The position numbers and the translations under genes were made by a program. Below, one piece after another: positions 21,414 to 32,823 of a stretch of 64,000 nucleotides of DNA. How positions within the stretch are numbered: position 1 is the first letter of the stretch; the number at the start of each line of letters is the position of its first letter. The notes beneath the pieces were generated by a model, which worked only from the letters and a program-made list of their open reading frames with translations, searched no databases and was not told the DNA's origin. This stretch comes from Rotaria macrura (lineage: Eukaryota > Rotifera > Eurotatoria > Philodinida > Philodinidae), in NCBI GenBank assembly GCA_900239685.1, contig OENT01000726.1:17768-81767 (forward strand). Reading direction: 5' to 3'.

Positions 21414-24400
21414 TTAGTCCATTTTAATATTAACATAAATATAACGAATGAAACGAAGTGATGAAAAAAATCCAACCGTGCCAAGCATCAAAAAGAAAAC
21501 ATAACAAGCTACTGATGTGTAGCCAAAAAACTGTAATGTTTGTAATGCACCACGCATTTTCGAACGATTGAAATAGAAGAATACAGCATATAGAAAGACA
21601 AATAAACCTGTCGATCTGAATGAAAAAGAAAAATGTTTAAGCCTCTTTTTCTTTAAAGTATTTCAAAAACATACCCTGATGTGACCATCGATTGCCACCA
21701 CCATCGATAATCTTCAGCAGCTAATTGAAAATAAGTCAATGCAATCGATATGCAAGCTGTGACAGAAAGAAGAATGATAAAAACAATCGTTAGTATTCCA
21801 TATAGCATATATTGTTCACGGCCCCAAAAAGTTGAAAATATATAATATAACTCAACACTAATTGCTGAAAATGGTAAAAATCCACCGACTAACATTCGAA
21901 CGCAACTCGTTCGATACCAAGCTACTTGAGGAATTTCACGTGAAATATTTTTTGTTCGACATGGTGCATCGAAGTTTCCCGTCCAATTTTTACCAAATAT
22001 TCCTCCTAAAACTGTCAAAGGAAATCCAACTAAAATATAGAAAAACAAAACAGTACATTAGTAAGCCGCATGATATTTTTCTTATTTCTTAAATAATTTA
22101 CCGAACAACCACATAAAAGCAAGAATAAGTACAGTTGTATACGGCAATGCTTGTGTTGTTCCATGTGCCCATGCAACTGTATTGATAATAGACCAAATAA
22201 TAAAAAATGGAACTGTAAATAGATTTGCTGTTAATATTATATTCCATGTCCAATGTTCACCTTGTAATTGTCGATACATACGCCCACTCATGTAGCCCGC
22301 CACGCATGATGTAAATGCATACAATATGACAGTTGATGCCATTAATGAACCATGACGATGTACAGTAAACATTCCACATACAGCAAAGATAAGTATGCCA
22401 GTGAATATTGATAAAAACTGAGAACCAACACCAAGAATCGAACAAAATAATTCACGATTAGCTGGAAAACGAAATACATCGGTATGAATTATTTTCCATC
22501 CATTCTCTTCTTCAGGTGAACCATCGTCATCATCATCTGCCATTCGATTCAAATCATGTTTTAATATACGTGACTAAAACACAATCGAAACTCTTCAATG
22601 TTTATCTACGATACTCAAACATACATCGGTAAATAAAATATCTCAGATTTAAAAATCTTTTAAATACGGTTTCGGATTAGAAAAAAAAAATATTTTTCTT
22701 AGCACTTATCTATTACTAGCATTTAAAAATGAATCGTTTTAGTCGACATAATGAAGTGAATCTTGAAATTTAATTTCTTTGCTGTTCTAATATTGCGTGA
22801 AAAAGAAAATTTTTCGATGTCTTATCAATAACAAAAGGTTGCTTGAAGTATTACATATTTCGACAGTCAGACATAAAATTGTTGCTATGATTGGATTATA
22901 CTTTCGTTTCTTATGCAATCAACTCTGTTCCCTGTTGCGAACCGATCAACAGTCGGAAATATCACAGAAGTACTATTAGTAGTTGGTCTCCTAGTGCTAC
23001 ACATCTCAATTAGATAAAAGAAAAACTGACTAGTTTATTCCAGTTTGGATTTCAATGTAGAACTGGTATTTCTTCTTTTGTTTGATTTTACTAATATACG
23101 ATAATGATTTTATAAAACTTCTAGACAATTTCTCTACGTGTCGAAGATAAAGTTTATGTTGACTATTTTAACACCTTTGCTCAACAACAATCCAGACTGC
23201 TATACATAAGTAGTATATCTACCGCTGATGGACGTTCAATTGAGTATCATTAATTTTTTAATAGATTTCAATAATATGCTCATTCATACATCATATCAAA
23301 GATACTGGTATCGCTCTACAAGACTTATAGAACTCACCACTTTTCATTCGAAAATAATGGCAGATTGATGTCTCTTAAATTTCAAATGTTCATCCGATAG
23401 GATAAGAAGATATTTTTAATAATAGTTCAAAAAAATTTGATATATTTTCTTCATGACACCATATTCGAATGGTACGAAACATTCAGTTGAAAATTATATA
23501 AGTTTTATATGTTGTTGCTCATACCGGTCGATTTCAAATTCATCTAGTCTAATTGTATCAAAACCGAATGTGATTAAACTTTTCACATACATTACTATTC
23601 AATTATACACCCTCGACCTATTCGTTTTGAAAGGTATATTGGATATCGTAACTATATTGGATGCTAAGCTGAACTCAAGCAATGTAATCCAACGAACGGT
23701 ACCACAAATTTCAATTTCGTTCGTATCTAACGTGTACTTATTTAAATCGAAAATATTGAATTGAATAATTTGAAAGTTAATAGTAAGGATTTTAAATGAA
23801 AAATTGTAATTATTCAATTTTTAGACAAACATCATTTTTCGTTTTTTTAAGATACTTACAAGAATAATAACAACAAAACCTATCAGAAGAAAAACCAGTA
23901 CCATTGAATTGATAACAGATAACCAATGAATCTTTAAAAAAAAGTAAATTCATCAAAGATTGAAAAACGATAAAGATATTTGATAAAATGAAAACGAACC
24001 TCGAGAGTCTCAGGGAAGAAACCTGTATTAGCAATATACTTAGCACGATTTTTAAATGATGTCCTAGAATTAGGATTAAAATTAACATGAACATAAATAA
24101 TCAAAATGTATTTCTTACTCTGTTCGATGCCATTTAGCCGAATAAGTGAACTCAAGTTTAAGAGATTTCAATGAATCATCGTCTACTGATGTTGGTGGAT
24201 GATCTTTGGTACTTATGTTAACATATATAATCTTAATAGAATAATAATTCTGTTGGTTAGTCTACTATCATAAATAAACATTTATTACTTGATTATTATT
24301 AATATGAAAATCGAAATGATGATGTGTATAAACATAAATACGATGCTTATGTGGAAATATAGTTGTTTCTTCAATTTGTCCAACAAAACCTCGAAGTGGT

Positions 24401-24942
24401 ATATCGTCAACAACAAATTCAAAATAATAAAATTCTTCAATAGCTAATCTTAATGCATTCAGTTCATCATAGTTCAATGTTAAGGAACATAATTGTTTGT
24501 TGCTAATCTCTTCTGAAAAAGAAAACGCAAAAATAACAAGAATACTTTAATCAGATTTCTAACCATTGAATTTGATTTCATACAACGAATGAGCCATTCG
24601 ATCACCCGAAAGAACTTCACCAAGAGTTAAATCTTTGGATACGATCTATGTATATCAAAGTAGTCTTTTTTCTTTCTTTCTGAAACTAGAAAGAAATCTA
24701 TATTTTACCTTTGACGGACGACAAACGGGCAATGAATAGTAATGATATGTTTCCTGTGGATTAGAATAAGGACCAACTTTGTTGACGTAAACTATCACCT
24801 ATAAAAATCATTTGTGAAACAATCATAAAATATTTCATTATGAATTACTTACATTATCTTTTTCTGAATATTTCTTGTCGTCAGCATTGACAATAATCAA
24901 TAAATAAAGAACAAGAAAATAATTTGCAATAAAAGACGCCAT
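21414..24942 (-). CDS. TM9SF1: Transmembrane 9 superfamily member 1 (TM9SF1-like)
   Basis: A nonaspanin, a nine-helix membrane protein of the endosome/Golgi system involved in membrane-protein sorting. Ten exons (24942-24853, 24798-24709, 24645-24564, 24512-24289, 24231-24119, 24063-24000, 23931-23860, 22573-22102, 22029-21675, 21615-21414) join in frame to 587 residues, close to the usual length of about 600. It starts with a signal peptide ([20 protein letters not shown]). The lumenal domain carries [21 protein letters not shown] and [20 protein letters not shown], and is followed by the first helix ([16 protein letters not shown]). The cytosolic [12 protein letters not shown] motif and the multi-helix part ([38 protein letters not shown]) follow. 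It ends YIYVNIKMD, the family C-terminus whose last residues act as a COPI-type sorting signal. Paralogue 1 is chosen from NVHRHG-like and GREQYxLYG motifs. Intron 7 is long (1.3 kb). Confidence 0.95.
22574..23859 (-). other. Long seventh intron of the TM9SF1-like gene
   Basis: Donor GTAAGTATC at 23859 and acceptor TGTTTTAG at about 22574. Interior AT-rich. The + strand 103-codon frame at 23453-23764 has no protein-like features. Confidence 0.7.
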
Positions 24943-25388
24943 CTGCAACTAAGATACTATTGTTTTCTATTTATAATTTTCAAGATCCTTTTTAAAAGAA
25001 AAGTACCTGATTAAACTACGATCTAAAATACAGAAAAAGTCCACGTGTTTAGATGCTCGGTCGACTACTCGAGGAAAATACAGTCAACATTCGTTCGTAT
25101 CCCGTATTGTAATCATTATGGCTGCCAGTGCGACCTCTAACATTAGGTGGCAACACAAATAACTAGTCATCACAATTCATAAAAAATCAGAACCAATTTG
25201 AATTTATCATCATTGTTATTATTATCTCAACGAAAATGATTAATAAAAAGCGAAAGCAACTAATTATCAGTATATATCAGATGAATAAATTTTCGGAGGT
25301 GTCGCTGAATGTCTGGTTTGTGTATTTATATTCATGCATAGACGTTACATGCACTGTAGTAGTACGTGATAAGAGTCCGATGATTCAT
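24943..25388. promoter_or_regulatory. Upstream region of the TM9SF1-like gene
   Basis: About 440 bases before the minus-strand start codon, slightly richer in CG dinucleotides near 25040-25110 (CACGTG, GTCGAC, CTCGAG palindromes within about 45 bases). Probably includes the promoter; no TATA box stands out. Confidence 0.35.
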
Positions 25389-25837
25389 CGAATCAATAGC
25401 AGAAAATGCACTTTGTAGGCTTTACAGGGGGACACTTTTTCGAGGATTCGCACTAATCTCATTTGAAGTAATAAAGAGTGATAGGAATTTTAGTACTATT
25501 TTTTTCTCGCGCCCAAGTCGGGTTTCCGAGATCATTGTTGGTATGTGGCGATAAACAAACGATAATGGCTGGCTAGAGCCAATAGTGAATTCTGATGGAG
25601 AATTTTTTGCGTTCTCTTCCCTTCATCATCCGTCATTAATGCAATGGTATACTAAAGAAATAATCCAACAATGTCAAATTTACAACGCCATCTATCATGT
25701 GGGACACTTTTTCGAAGAAAACCAAATATGTAGTTCGAAAGAGGAAATTTTCCTACATCTAATAGTGTTAACGAGACCTCGCGCCCATGCCAAAACTTCA
25801 GATGGCGCATACAAGTGCATTTTTTGATATTGATTCG
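25389..25837. mobile_element. MITE-like element with 28-bp terminal inverted repeats
   Basis: The left end (25389-25417, CGAATCAATAGCAGAAAATG, then CACTTTGTA) is repeated in inverse at the right end (25810-25837) with about three differences. Inside are two roughly 105-base direct copies of a unit starting GGGACACTTTTTCGA and containing CTCGCGCCCA (about 25430-25535 and 25705-25802). No target duplication could be recognised and no transposase is coded; the 80-codon frame inside is not protein-like. Confidence 0.5.
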
Positions 25838-26475
25838 TCTTTTTCTGCATACTTCGTTTGCTCTGCACCCGTACTACTTACTGATCAATCAATGTCATAT
25901 CATATCAGCTAACTTGATCAATGGTTATAATCAAAATACACGAGTGAGCAGTCAATAGATGATTAGTAATAACTCCAATCATATGCAATAATCTATAAAT
26001 CAAATATCAGAGATCGTTCTTGAGCTGTCACTTGTTTTTAAATATTTTTATTGCCTTCATGAAACTGCGAGACAGGAAATATTTACAAGCTTCACTTATA
26101 AAAAAATGGCAGGTTTTCTCAAGACTTAAAAATATTCTGCACTCCTATTTTTCAAGGAGCAATTAATTACAGCTACACATTTATTATATGATAGAAAAAA
26201 CTCAGACCAGGTTACGATTTTTAATTAACCCTCGATGTCGATGAGGTCTGCTTAAAAATCCTTCTCAATGAACGAACTCTGATGAAAAGGAAACTCATGA
26301 ACATAGCTCCACAAAATTGATCTCATGTATCTCATTTATGTTCTGATAATACTTACCAGAGCTCCTCGGTACTACCAAAAAGTTGTCGCATCTCCTCGCG
26401 TTTTATTTGCTTTTTAGGATTCCGTCTCATTTCCTTTTCTTGTTCAATAAAATCCATTTATTTTCCTACTTATCA
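25838..26475. other. Intergenic, nothing seen
   Basis: No ORF, RNA or repeat structure recognised. Confidence 0.4.
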
Positions 26476-26483
26476 GTTGCAAG

Positions 26484-27137
26484 TAGGGAAGTGTGGGACC
26501 AACATTTTTGGTCCCGGTCTTTGTTCTAGTTAAAATTTTCTATAGCTTCTGATCCAGATTTTGTGATACATGATGCGAAAGGTGAGTGAGTTGAAGTGTT
26601 CAGGGTAGAAATTTCTGACTTACCCCTGCTATCCCAAATATTACCGACGTACCCCCACCCCTCCCCCGTTTATCACAGACCATAACAGACGAGCTCCAGA
26701 GACGTCAAAGATTCTAACAGACACGACCTTCCCATTCAACCAATGGAGATCATGAGTGGTGTTATCGATATACGATCAAACGGTAAGGCAATAGAATAGC
26801 ATTGTTGTAGACGAACCTCTTCTCTAATGTAGTTATACAGGATTAGTAAAATGGTTGTGAGCTAGTGTTTCGCAAGATAAATCAAAGGACACGACTTACA
26901 AGTAATTAGCAACATTAGTTACATTGTGTTTCACATTTTAACCCAGCACGGATTGCATCAACAGTTTTCTTAAACGAAAGCAATTTTTTGCAAGATTAAG
27001 CTTAAATTTTCAAATTTTTTTCATAAAAGGAGACATCGGGGCGATATTGATAAGTTATTGGTCCAGATCCCGGTCACGTAAAAACTAAAACTTTTGGTTC
27101 CAATCCCTGTTCCACGGGACCACTTTGCAGTCCCCTA
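26484..27137. mobile_element. Non-autonomous hAT-like element
   Basis: Ends TAGGGAAGTG on the left and, in inverse, TAGGGGACTG on the right, with subterminal GGTCCCGGTC/GGTCCCGTGG blocks. It is bounded by an 8-bp near-perfect target duplication: GTTGCAAG at 26476-26483 and GTTACAAG at 27138-27145. An 8-bp duplication and TAGGG-type tips are typical of the hAT superfamily. At 654 bp and without a long ORF it cannot be autonomous. Confidence 0.65.
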
Positions 27138-27145
27138 GTTACAAG

Positions 27146-27889
27146 ATAACATTTTCTTGAAAAAACTTTCCATCATAATCTCATTTACATGAAAAACTTG
27201 TTTTACAATAATATATACACGAGAAACTCCTAGTTAAAAAAAAAAACAATGAAAATTAAAATAAGAAACACTAACTAAAATAGTACTCCTCGAACCTCTG
27301 ATCTAAGAAAAAGTATATTGTGAACATCTAAATAATTTTAAAAGGATTAGAATGATGTGAAAGATGATTACAATACAATCAATATATCGCTTCATATACG
27401 AGTGACATATTGACATTGTGTCAAGACAACTGATCGAATGACCACTAACGTCTGCATGCTTAACTCAATGCATAGATGCTGCAAAACTGTAATGAATGCA
27501 CAATATTCAGTGCCAATTGTACTTGTATGAAATTGGCGAGACAAGGAAGTTAATTGATCAAGTCCCGCATCCAGCGGAGCTCTGGTAGTTACTTTTGTGC
27601 TATTGGATTCCGTGCATTTCATATTAATAAAAAAACTACACGAAATATATCTCTGACAACTTCTATTCGTACTTCACAATAAATCACGTCCACCATACTG
27701 TACTACACGTAGTTTCTTTCAAGAAATTTGATTTTTCAAGACGAGAATTCAGGACTTTGGTATAACTGAAAAACCATCCTTACCTAGTCACTCAATCACA
27801 GAAAATGATATAATAAATAAAATCATTAGATTTAGATTTCAGATATGATCTTTTCAGATTTCTTCATCTGGAGCCAAACAAATGGGTTT
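27146..27889. other. Intergenic, nothing seen
   Basis: A minus-strand 76-codon frame at 27392-27622 shows no recognised domain. No other structure. Confidence 0.4.
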
Positions 27890-28082
27890 TGCGCAGCAAA
27901 ATCCAAATTATAATCGATTGAGATCTTCATAAATCAACGATAATTTAATTCTTAATCAATCTATAAGATTTTAATGAAAATTTGACTTCATTTCAAGAAG
28001 ATTATTTTTGATTAAAAATTAAATTATACTTGATTTATGAAATGAAGATTTCAATCGATTATTATTTGGACTTTGGTGCACA
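27890..28082. mobile_element. Small inverted-repeat (MITE-like) element
   Basis: Left arm 27890-27936 (TGCGCAGCAAAATCCAAATT, then ATAATCGATTGAGATCTTCA) and right arm 28030-28082 are imperfect inverted copies with a loop of about 90 bases. The arms resemble those at 8290-8470. Confidence 0.5.
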
Positions 28083-30779
28083 AATATTCGTTGACCACGA
28101 TACATGAGCTTTGATTGATGTACCAGGCAAGACATCAAAGCAACATTTGATGATCTAGATGAACTTTAAAAGATGCCATTATTGTTAGTGATTCCTTGGT
28201 ACTCCCGTTCATGAATAAGATGTAATGTCTATCGAAACGAATAAGTATCAGAAAATATCTACTCAGATGACTCACTTAGATTTCGTTGATTATTTCGAGG
28301 ATAACTGTGTCGAGTGTCCATATCGAAATAATCGACGTTTTAATGTCTGTTTTTAATTTCTGCGCGGAACTGTTTTCTCGCGATTGAAGTAATAACTACC
28401 TTGAACGAACAATTCATCAAAACGTTGGCATAGAGCAATTTAAGCAGTGTAATTTCTGGTCAATTTTCAAGATAAAATTGCTCATAAATTCTGTTTAGTA
28501 TTCAATACAGAAAAACCCGTGGATCTATGAATATAGATTACATTTGAAAATCAAGGAGCACGTAAACTTTATAACAGCTGAATAGTTGCAAGCTGGGGTT
28601 ATTAAGTTAAAAAATATGCGAAGTATGAACTTTTCGATGAACAATTACAACTGTGTTAGTTTTCTCTTTTCATCTTATAGCAAGAGCTCTATTGAATATT
28701 TGATATGAATGTTGGCATAAGTCTTCTTATTTATAATTACTTTATAAAGATTTTTTCAGCTAGACAACACTTCTGTATTCAATGGATACGTACTAAAATG
28801 ATGGAATGGGATCAGAAAGACTAGATCACGGCTTTCGATAGTAGTTTGACGAACGAATGGTTTTCAGTTGATTCTTGTCTGCCATCAAAATCATATCAAT
28901 CAAAACCAGCAATGAATTATCACATTTATGTAAAGAGTCGATTTCAAAAGTATCCAATACTTCATGTATTCATTTAAATATGTCTCTGTAATCGAGAGTT
29001 TCGTTTTTTAATTTTAGTTTATAATGATTCGAATATAGCTATCGTCCAAAAAAATTGACGTAGACATGACAAAATGCGAAATTCAGCGAATATCTACATC
29101 AATATAAACACCATCTCCGATGAAAAAACCATCAAATTAACGAATTTTTAATCATACATAAATTTTATTCAAGTGTGTTTATGAGATCTCTTGTGCGTAC
29201 TTATAAAATGGAAAGTAAATCTTTCCATTTTGAAATGTTATTAAACTTTGGATTTCGTCAATTTGTTTTCGATGAAAAGATATCAATCAATTATTGAATG
29301 ATGATCAGTCCACGGGTTCTCATCTGCCAAAGCTCAGATCATTGTTTTCTTTGGCGAACAATCATGACTGACATATAGGAAGTATTCGAAAAATGATTTC
29401 ATTCACTCTCTCAATTCTTATGACTATTTAAACTCGTTTAAAGTGCACATTTTAATCGTTTACCAATTGTACTAAAATCAAAAAATGAATCTGAACCGCT
29501 ATAAGCTTGTTTGAAAGCATACATCGTATTGATTGAAATGAAAAAATTATTCTAAACACTGCCAAATTGAAGGATTTAACTTTTGTAAGACGAGTATTTA
29601 CATAATGATAATGAAAATACATAAGCGTAAGCATTGCATTTATCTTTGATATCTTTTTAGTTCGAAGAAACTCATTTGAGTATCAATTACTAGTAATGTT
29701 CTATGCAAATATGCAGATTATTCTCAAGACCTAATGTAATATTCGTATGTAAAATACAATCTCATCACATACGTATTCTAGTCTTCATATTAACATCAAC
29801 AGATTTCAATATATGACACGAATCCTTTCTAGACCAACAGGTTTTTCTTTCCGCTGATCCACATTCTGTATAAATTGTTAGAAATCTTTTGAAGTAGAAA
29901 ATAATTTTTTTTGTTAAAAACTTATTCATAATTTCTATTTATAACAGCAGCTGTTTTTAGTTTAAAATGTTTGTTAATTAGCAAATCTACGGGTTTCCTA
30001 TACGGTAGTAGACTCTATTTAATGAGATCATTATTGGGTCATTTTTTCAAAAGAATGATTTTTCAGTGTTTATTCTTATTGATCAATGCAGAATTGTTCA
30101 CTATTCAATTAAAATCGTTCCACAGAATACAGATTATATTTTCAACTCAGTGATCAGTCAGAAAGCACACTCAAGATTGTGAAGAGATATGAGCATATTT
30201 TTAGGGAAAGTTTTGGAGATTTTTGGAAAATCTATAACCTATTCTTCAAGGTTGATAAGTTCATCATTTTTAATCTATGCATGATAGCAGGAATAACTCT
30301 CCTGAATTTTCAGTCATGTTCGAATAGTTGACTTCAAGAATTTTAAGTAAAAAATTTTGCGTAGAGACATGTCCAATGGCTCATAAGAATATCTTGAGAA
30401 TTTTTAGCTGAAAGGCATAATCCTTTTTTTGAAATATTCTAATTTCAAATGAAACTGTGCCTTGTGAATTGGTCGTGAAAAATGGTTATTTTTTCCAATG
30501 CAAAATTTTGTGAAGGGAACATTCATTAATAGATTTTGATTATCCGATGGATTTGTGTTCTGGAGTCTTTTTTTTTCTAATGGTGAAAACCAAGCCTTTC
30601 CAGTGCGTTCCAGTCAAAAGTTATTCAAAAAAAACGACAATCATGTGTCTTCTCTATTTGAAATGGATAAGAGTATTAGTTCATGCCTCTTCATAGTCGA
30701 TAATGAAATTCGACCTCGACATAGCGCTGTGATGGCGCGTACTCACTAAATGTTGTTGATTGTTCTAAATAAGTGATCA
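28083..30779. other. Intergenic, no supported gene
   Basis: Uniformly AT-rich, with scattered 60-codon frames and no protein-like composition. The last few hundred bases would include the promoter of the TFIIA gamma-like gene. Confidence 0.4.
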
Positions 30780-31217
30780 ATGTCGTCAGCTTATCAAATC
30801 TATCGTTCTACAAGCATTGGTTTGGCCTTGGAGGACACCCTTCAAGAATTTGTCTATCGTCAAATACTTACTTCTCGTCTTGCGAATCATATTCTTAATG
30901 TTTTTGATGAAGTAATCAATGAAAAATTGACATGTCGATCATTCAAAGGCAAAAAAGAAGCTTGTCTTCTATTCAAAGGTCATCTTCTGTCATACAGAGC
31001 ATGTGATCAAGTATGGACGTTATTGTTTGATTCGTTAACGTTCACTTCAAATATGGATTCATTATGGAATATAACTTTAAACAGTAAAAACGATAAAATA
31101 AAAGTCATAACTTGTCCGGCTAAGAAACAGTTTATATCCAATAGTGAACAAAGAACAACAACTGGAGATGATGACGAGATCAAATCGAAATCTTATAAAA
31201 AATTAAAATCCGCCTAG
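30780..31217 (+). CDS. TFIIA gamma subunit-like protein (divergent, intronless)
   Basis: TFIIA gamma is the small subunit of the general transcription factor that stabilises TBP on the TATA box in the nucleus. The 145-residue product starts with a YQIYRSTSIGLALEDTLQEF segment, which matches the N-terminal four-helix-bundle region of the family (Tyr-Gln-x-Tyr-Arg, then Leu-Gln-Glu-x-Leu). A helix with FDEVINEKL follows, then the beta-barrel strand LLSYRACDQVWTLLF and a late strand DKIKVITCPAK. Typical members have about 105-125 residues; this one carries a short insertion around residues 55-66 and a Lys/Ser-rich tail of about 35 residues. It is a single exon in a window where other genes are multi-exon, so it may be a retrocopy or a specialised paralogue. 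AATAAA at 31285-31290 could be its polyadenylation signal. Confidence 0.8.
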   Translation: MSSAYQIYRSTSIGLALEDTLQEFVYRQILTSRLANHILNVFDEVINEKLTCRSFKGKKEACLLFKGHLLSYRACDQVWTLLFDSLTFTSNMDSLWNITLNSKNDKIKVITCPAKKQFISNSEQRTTTGDDDEIKSKSYKKLKSA

Positions 31218-32432
31218 AAGAACAAGTATTCATTGATTCAATTTAATAAATTACATTTCTTGAAATGAATTTGTTTCTGTTGAAAATAAAATCTATCTCA
31301 TAAATTGTCATTGATACAGTAAATCTATTAAATCTATTAAATGATAATCAGATAAGCCTAATAAATGCATCGAAATAAGATCAAAACTAGAATGGGTTAA
31401 AGTAAACTGAATCAGATGTGATCTGATACTCATTCATGTATATTTATAAACAAAGACTTCATGTTCAGACAAACCGATTCAAGTTTTTTTTCTATTTCAA
31501 ATCCTACTAGTCATATGTGACAATATTTATACTATGACAAATAATGCGAACAGGTTTATCTTCAATCCTTTTGCAATCGTATGAACATAGAAAAACAATT
31601 TAACACTGAATCCAGTAGAGAATACTTTCTGATAGACGAAAAACATAGTTTCTCTAGGTTGTAGTTTTTGACGAACTGAAAATTGACCGCTTCAGCACTT
31701 AACAATTGTATTGTTCTGTTCGATGTTTTCCTTCTCATTGTGCGTCACTCGAATAAAAGACACAGCAATTCGATCATTGCAGAACTCCTCCCACTTGTTG
31801 TCGAATACAATGATAAGTGGGAATTTTAAGGTGATTTCTTTTTAGCTTTCCACAGTTATTCATTGGTCAATACAAATCTTACGAGCTAATATCAAATGAT
31901 GAGTATTTACAGCAACTTCATTTAACCTTTTACTCCCGAATAATCAGACGCGTGGACATTAGTACGAGCAGCGCTGAACAAAATTTGAGAGCTTACTCTA
32001 AAACGAACTTTTTCCTATTTCTAAGAATTTTAATTACTTTTCGATTGATAAAAGAAGAATTTCACTTCCTCGCAGAGCTTCATTTCGAGCTATTTCAAAT
32101 GGCGAAAAACTCTTTTTTAATCATTGATAATTTTTTCAAACATTTGAAGTAGCTCAGGTTTTCGAGGTGTTTTTGTTGTTAGAACTGAGATCTATAGACT
32201 AGATACTCATCAATTCTGCAGTGTACCTCATAAAAAGTATGAGTGAGTTGCTAGATAAAACTAATGATCACATTATATACTGTCCACGACTGCCGACATT
32301 CGGGAGGAAAGGCCTGAAAGTTGTTTTATCGTTAAACGACGTTATTAATTTAGATGCATATCAAAAAGATATTTTTTAAATATTTAACACTACTTTCAAA
32401 AAAGGAAAAATGAAAGAGACGATATCTTAGAA

Positions 32433-32741
32433 ATGCAACGTGATTGTGTTCGAATCTTCAAAGCTGAAAAGTTCGATCTGAAGAAAGAAAAAGTAAAGTA
32501 TACAATATTGATGACAACTTCAATAAGAGCCGAGCGTCTTGCGATACTTCTCATTTCCAATGCTACAAATAAGTCAGATGCAGAATACTTCAATAAAAAT
32601 ATGACCAAGACTTTTGTGGCAGGAGTCATGGCATCGTCACTGATTTTGCTGTTTATTTTGTGTGATGGTTTTTGGCGTCGGAAAATAGGACCCGTGAAAT
32701 TCGAAAAGATCACAGGAAACAGAAATCAATGTGAGCTTTAG
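32433..32741 (+). CDS. Uncharacterised ORF with one hydrophobic segment
   Basis: 102 codons from an ATG. The N-terminal half is charged, then one possible membrane helix (about residues 62-80) and a basic C-terminus. No family recognised; an antisense frame of similar length overlaps it. Could be a single-pass membrane protein, an exon fragment or chance. Confidence 0.2.
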   Translation: MQRDCVRIFKAEKFDLKKEKVKYTILMTTSIRAERLAILLISNATNKSDAEYFNKNMTKTFVAGVMASSLILLFILCDGFWRRKIGPVKFEKITGNRNQCEL

Positions 32742-32784
32742 TATTTAAATAAAAACTTTCGTGAAAATTAAAAACTTTAAAATC

Positions 32785-32823
32785 CACCAGTTTTCCGTCG
32801 TTCCCCCGGAAAGTCTACTGGTG
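32785..32823. other. GC-rich hairpin
   Basis: CACCAG pairs with CTGGTG and TTTCCG with CGGAAA inside it, around a C-rich loop, in an otherwise AT-rich desert. Could be a structured RNA element or transposon relic. Confidence 0.35.

Noticed and set aside
25585-25827. 80-codon ORF
   Set aside because: Spans the direct repeat unit and right inverted repeat of the MITE-like element.
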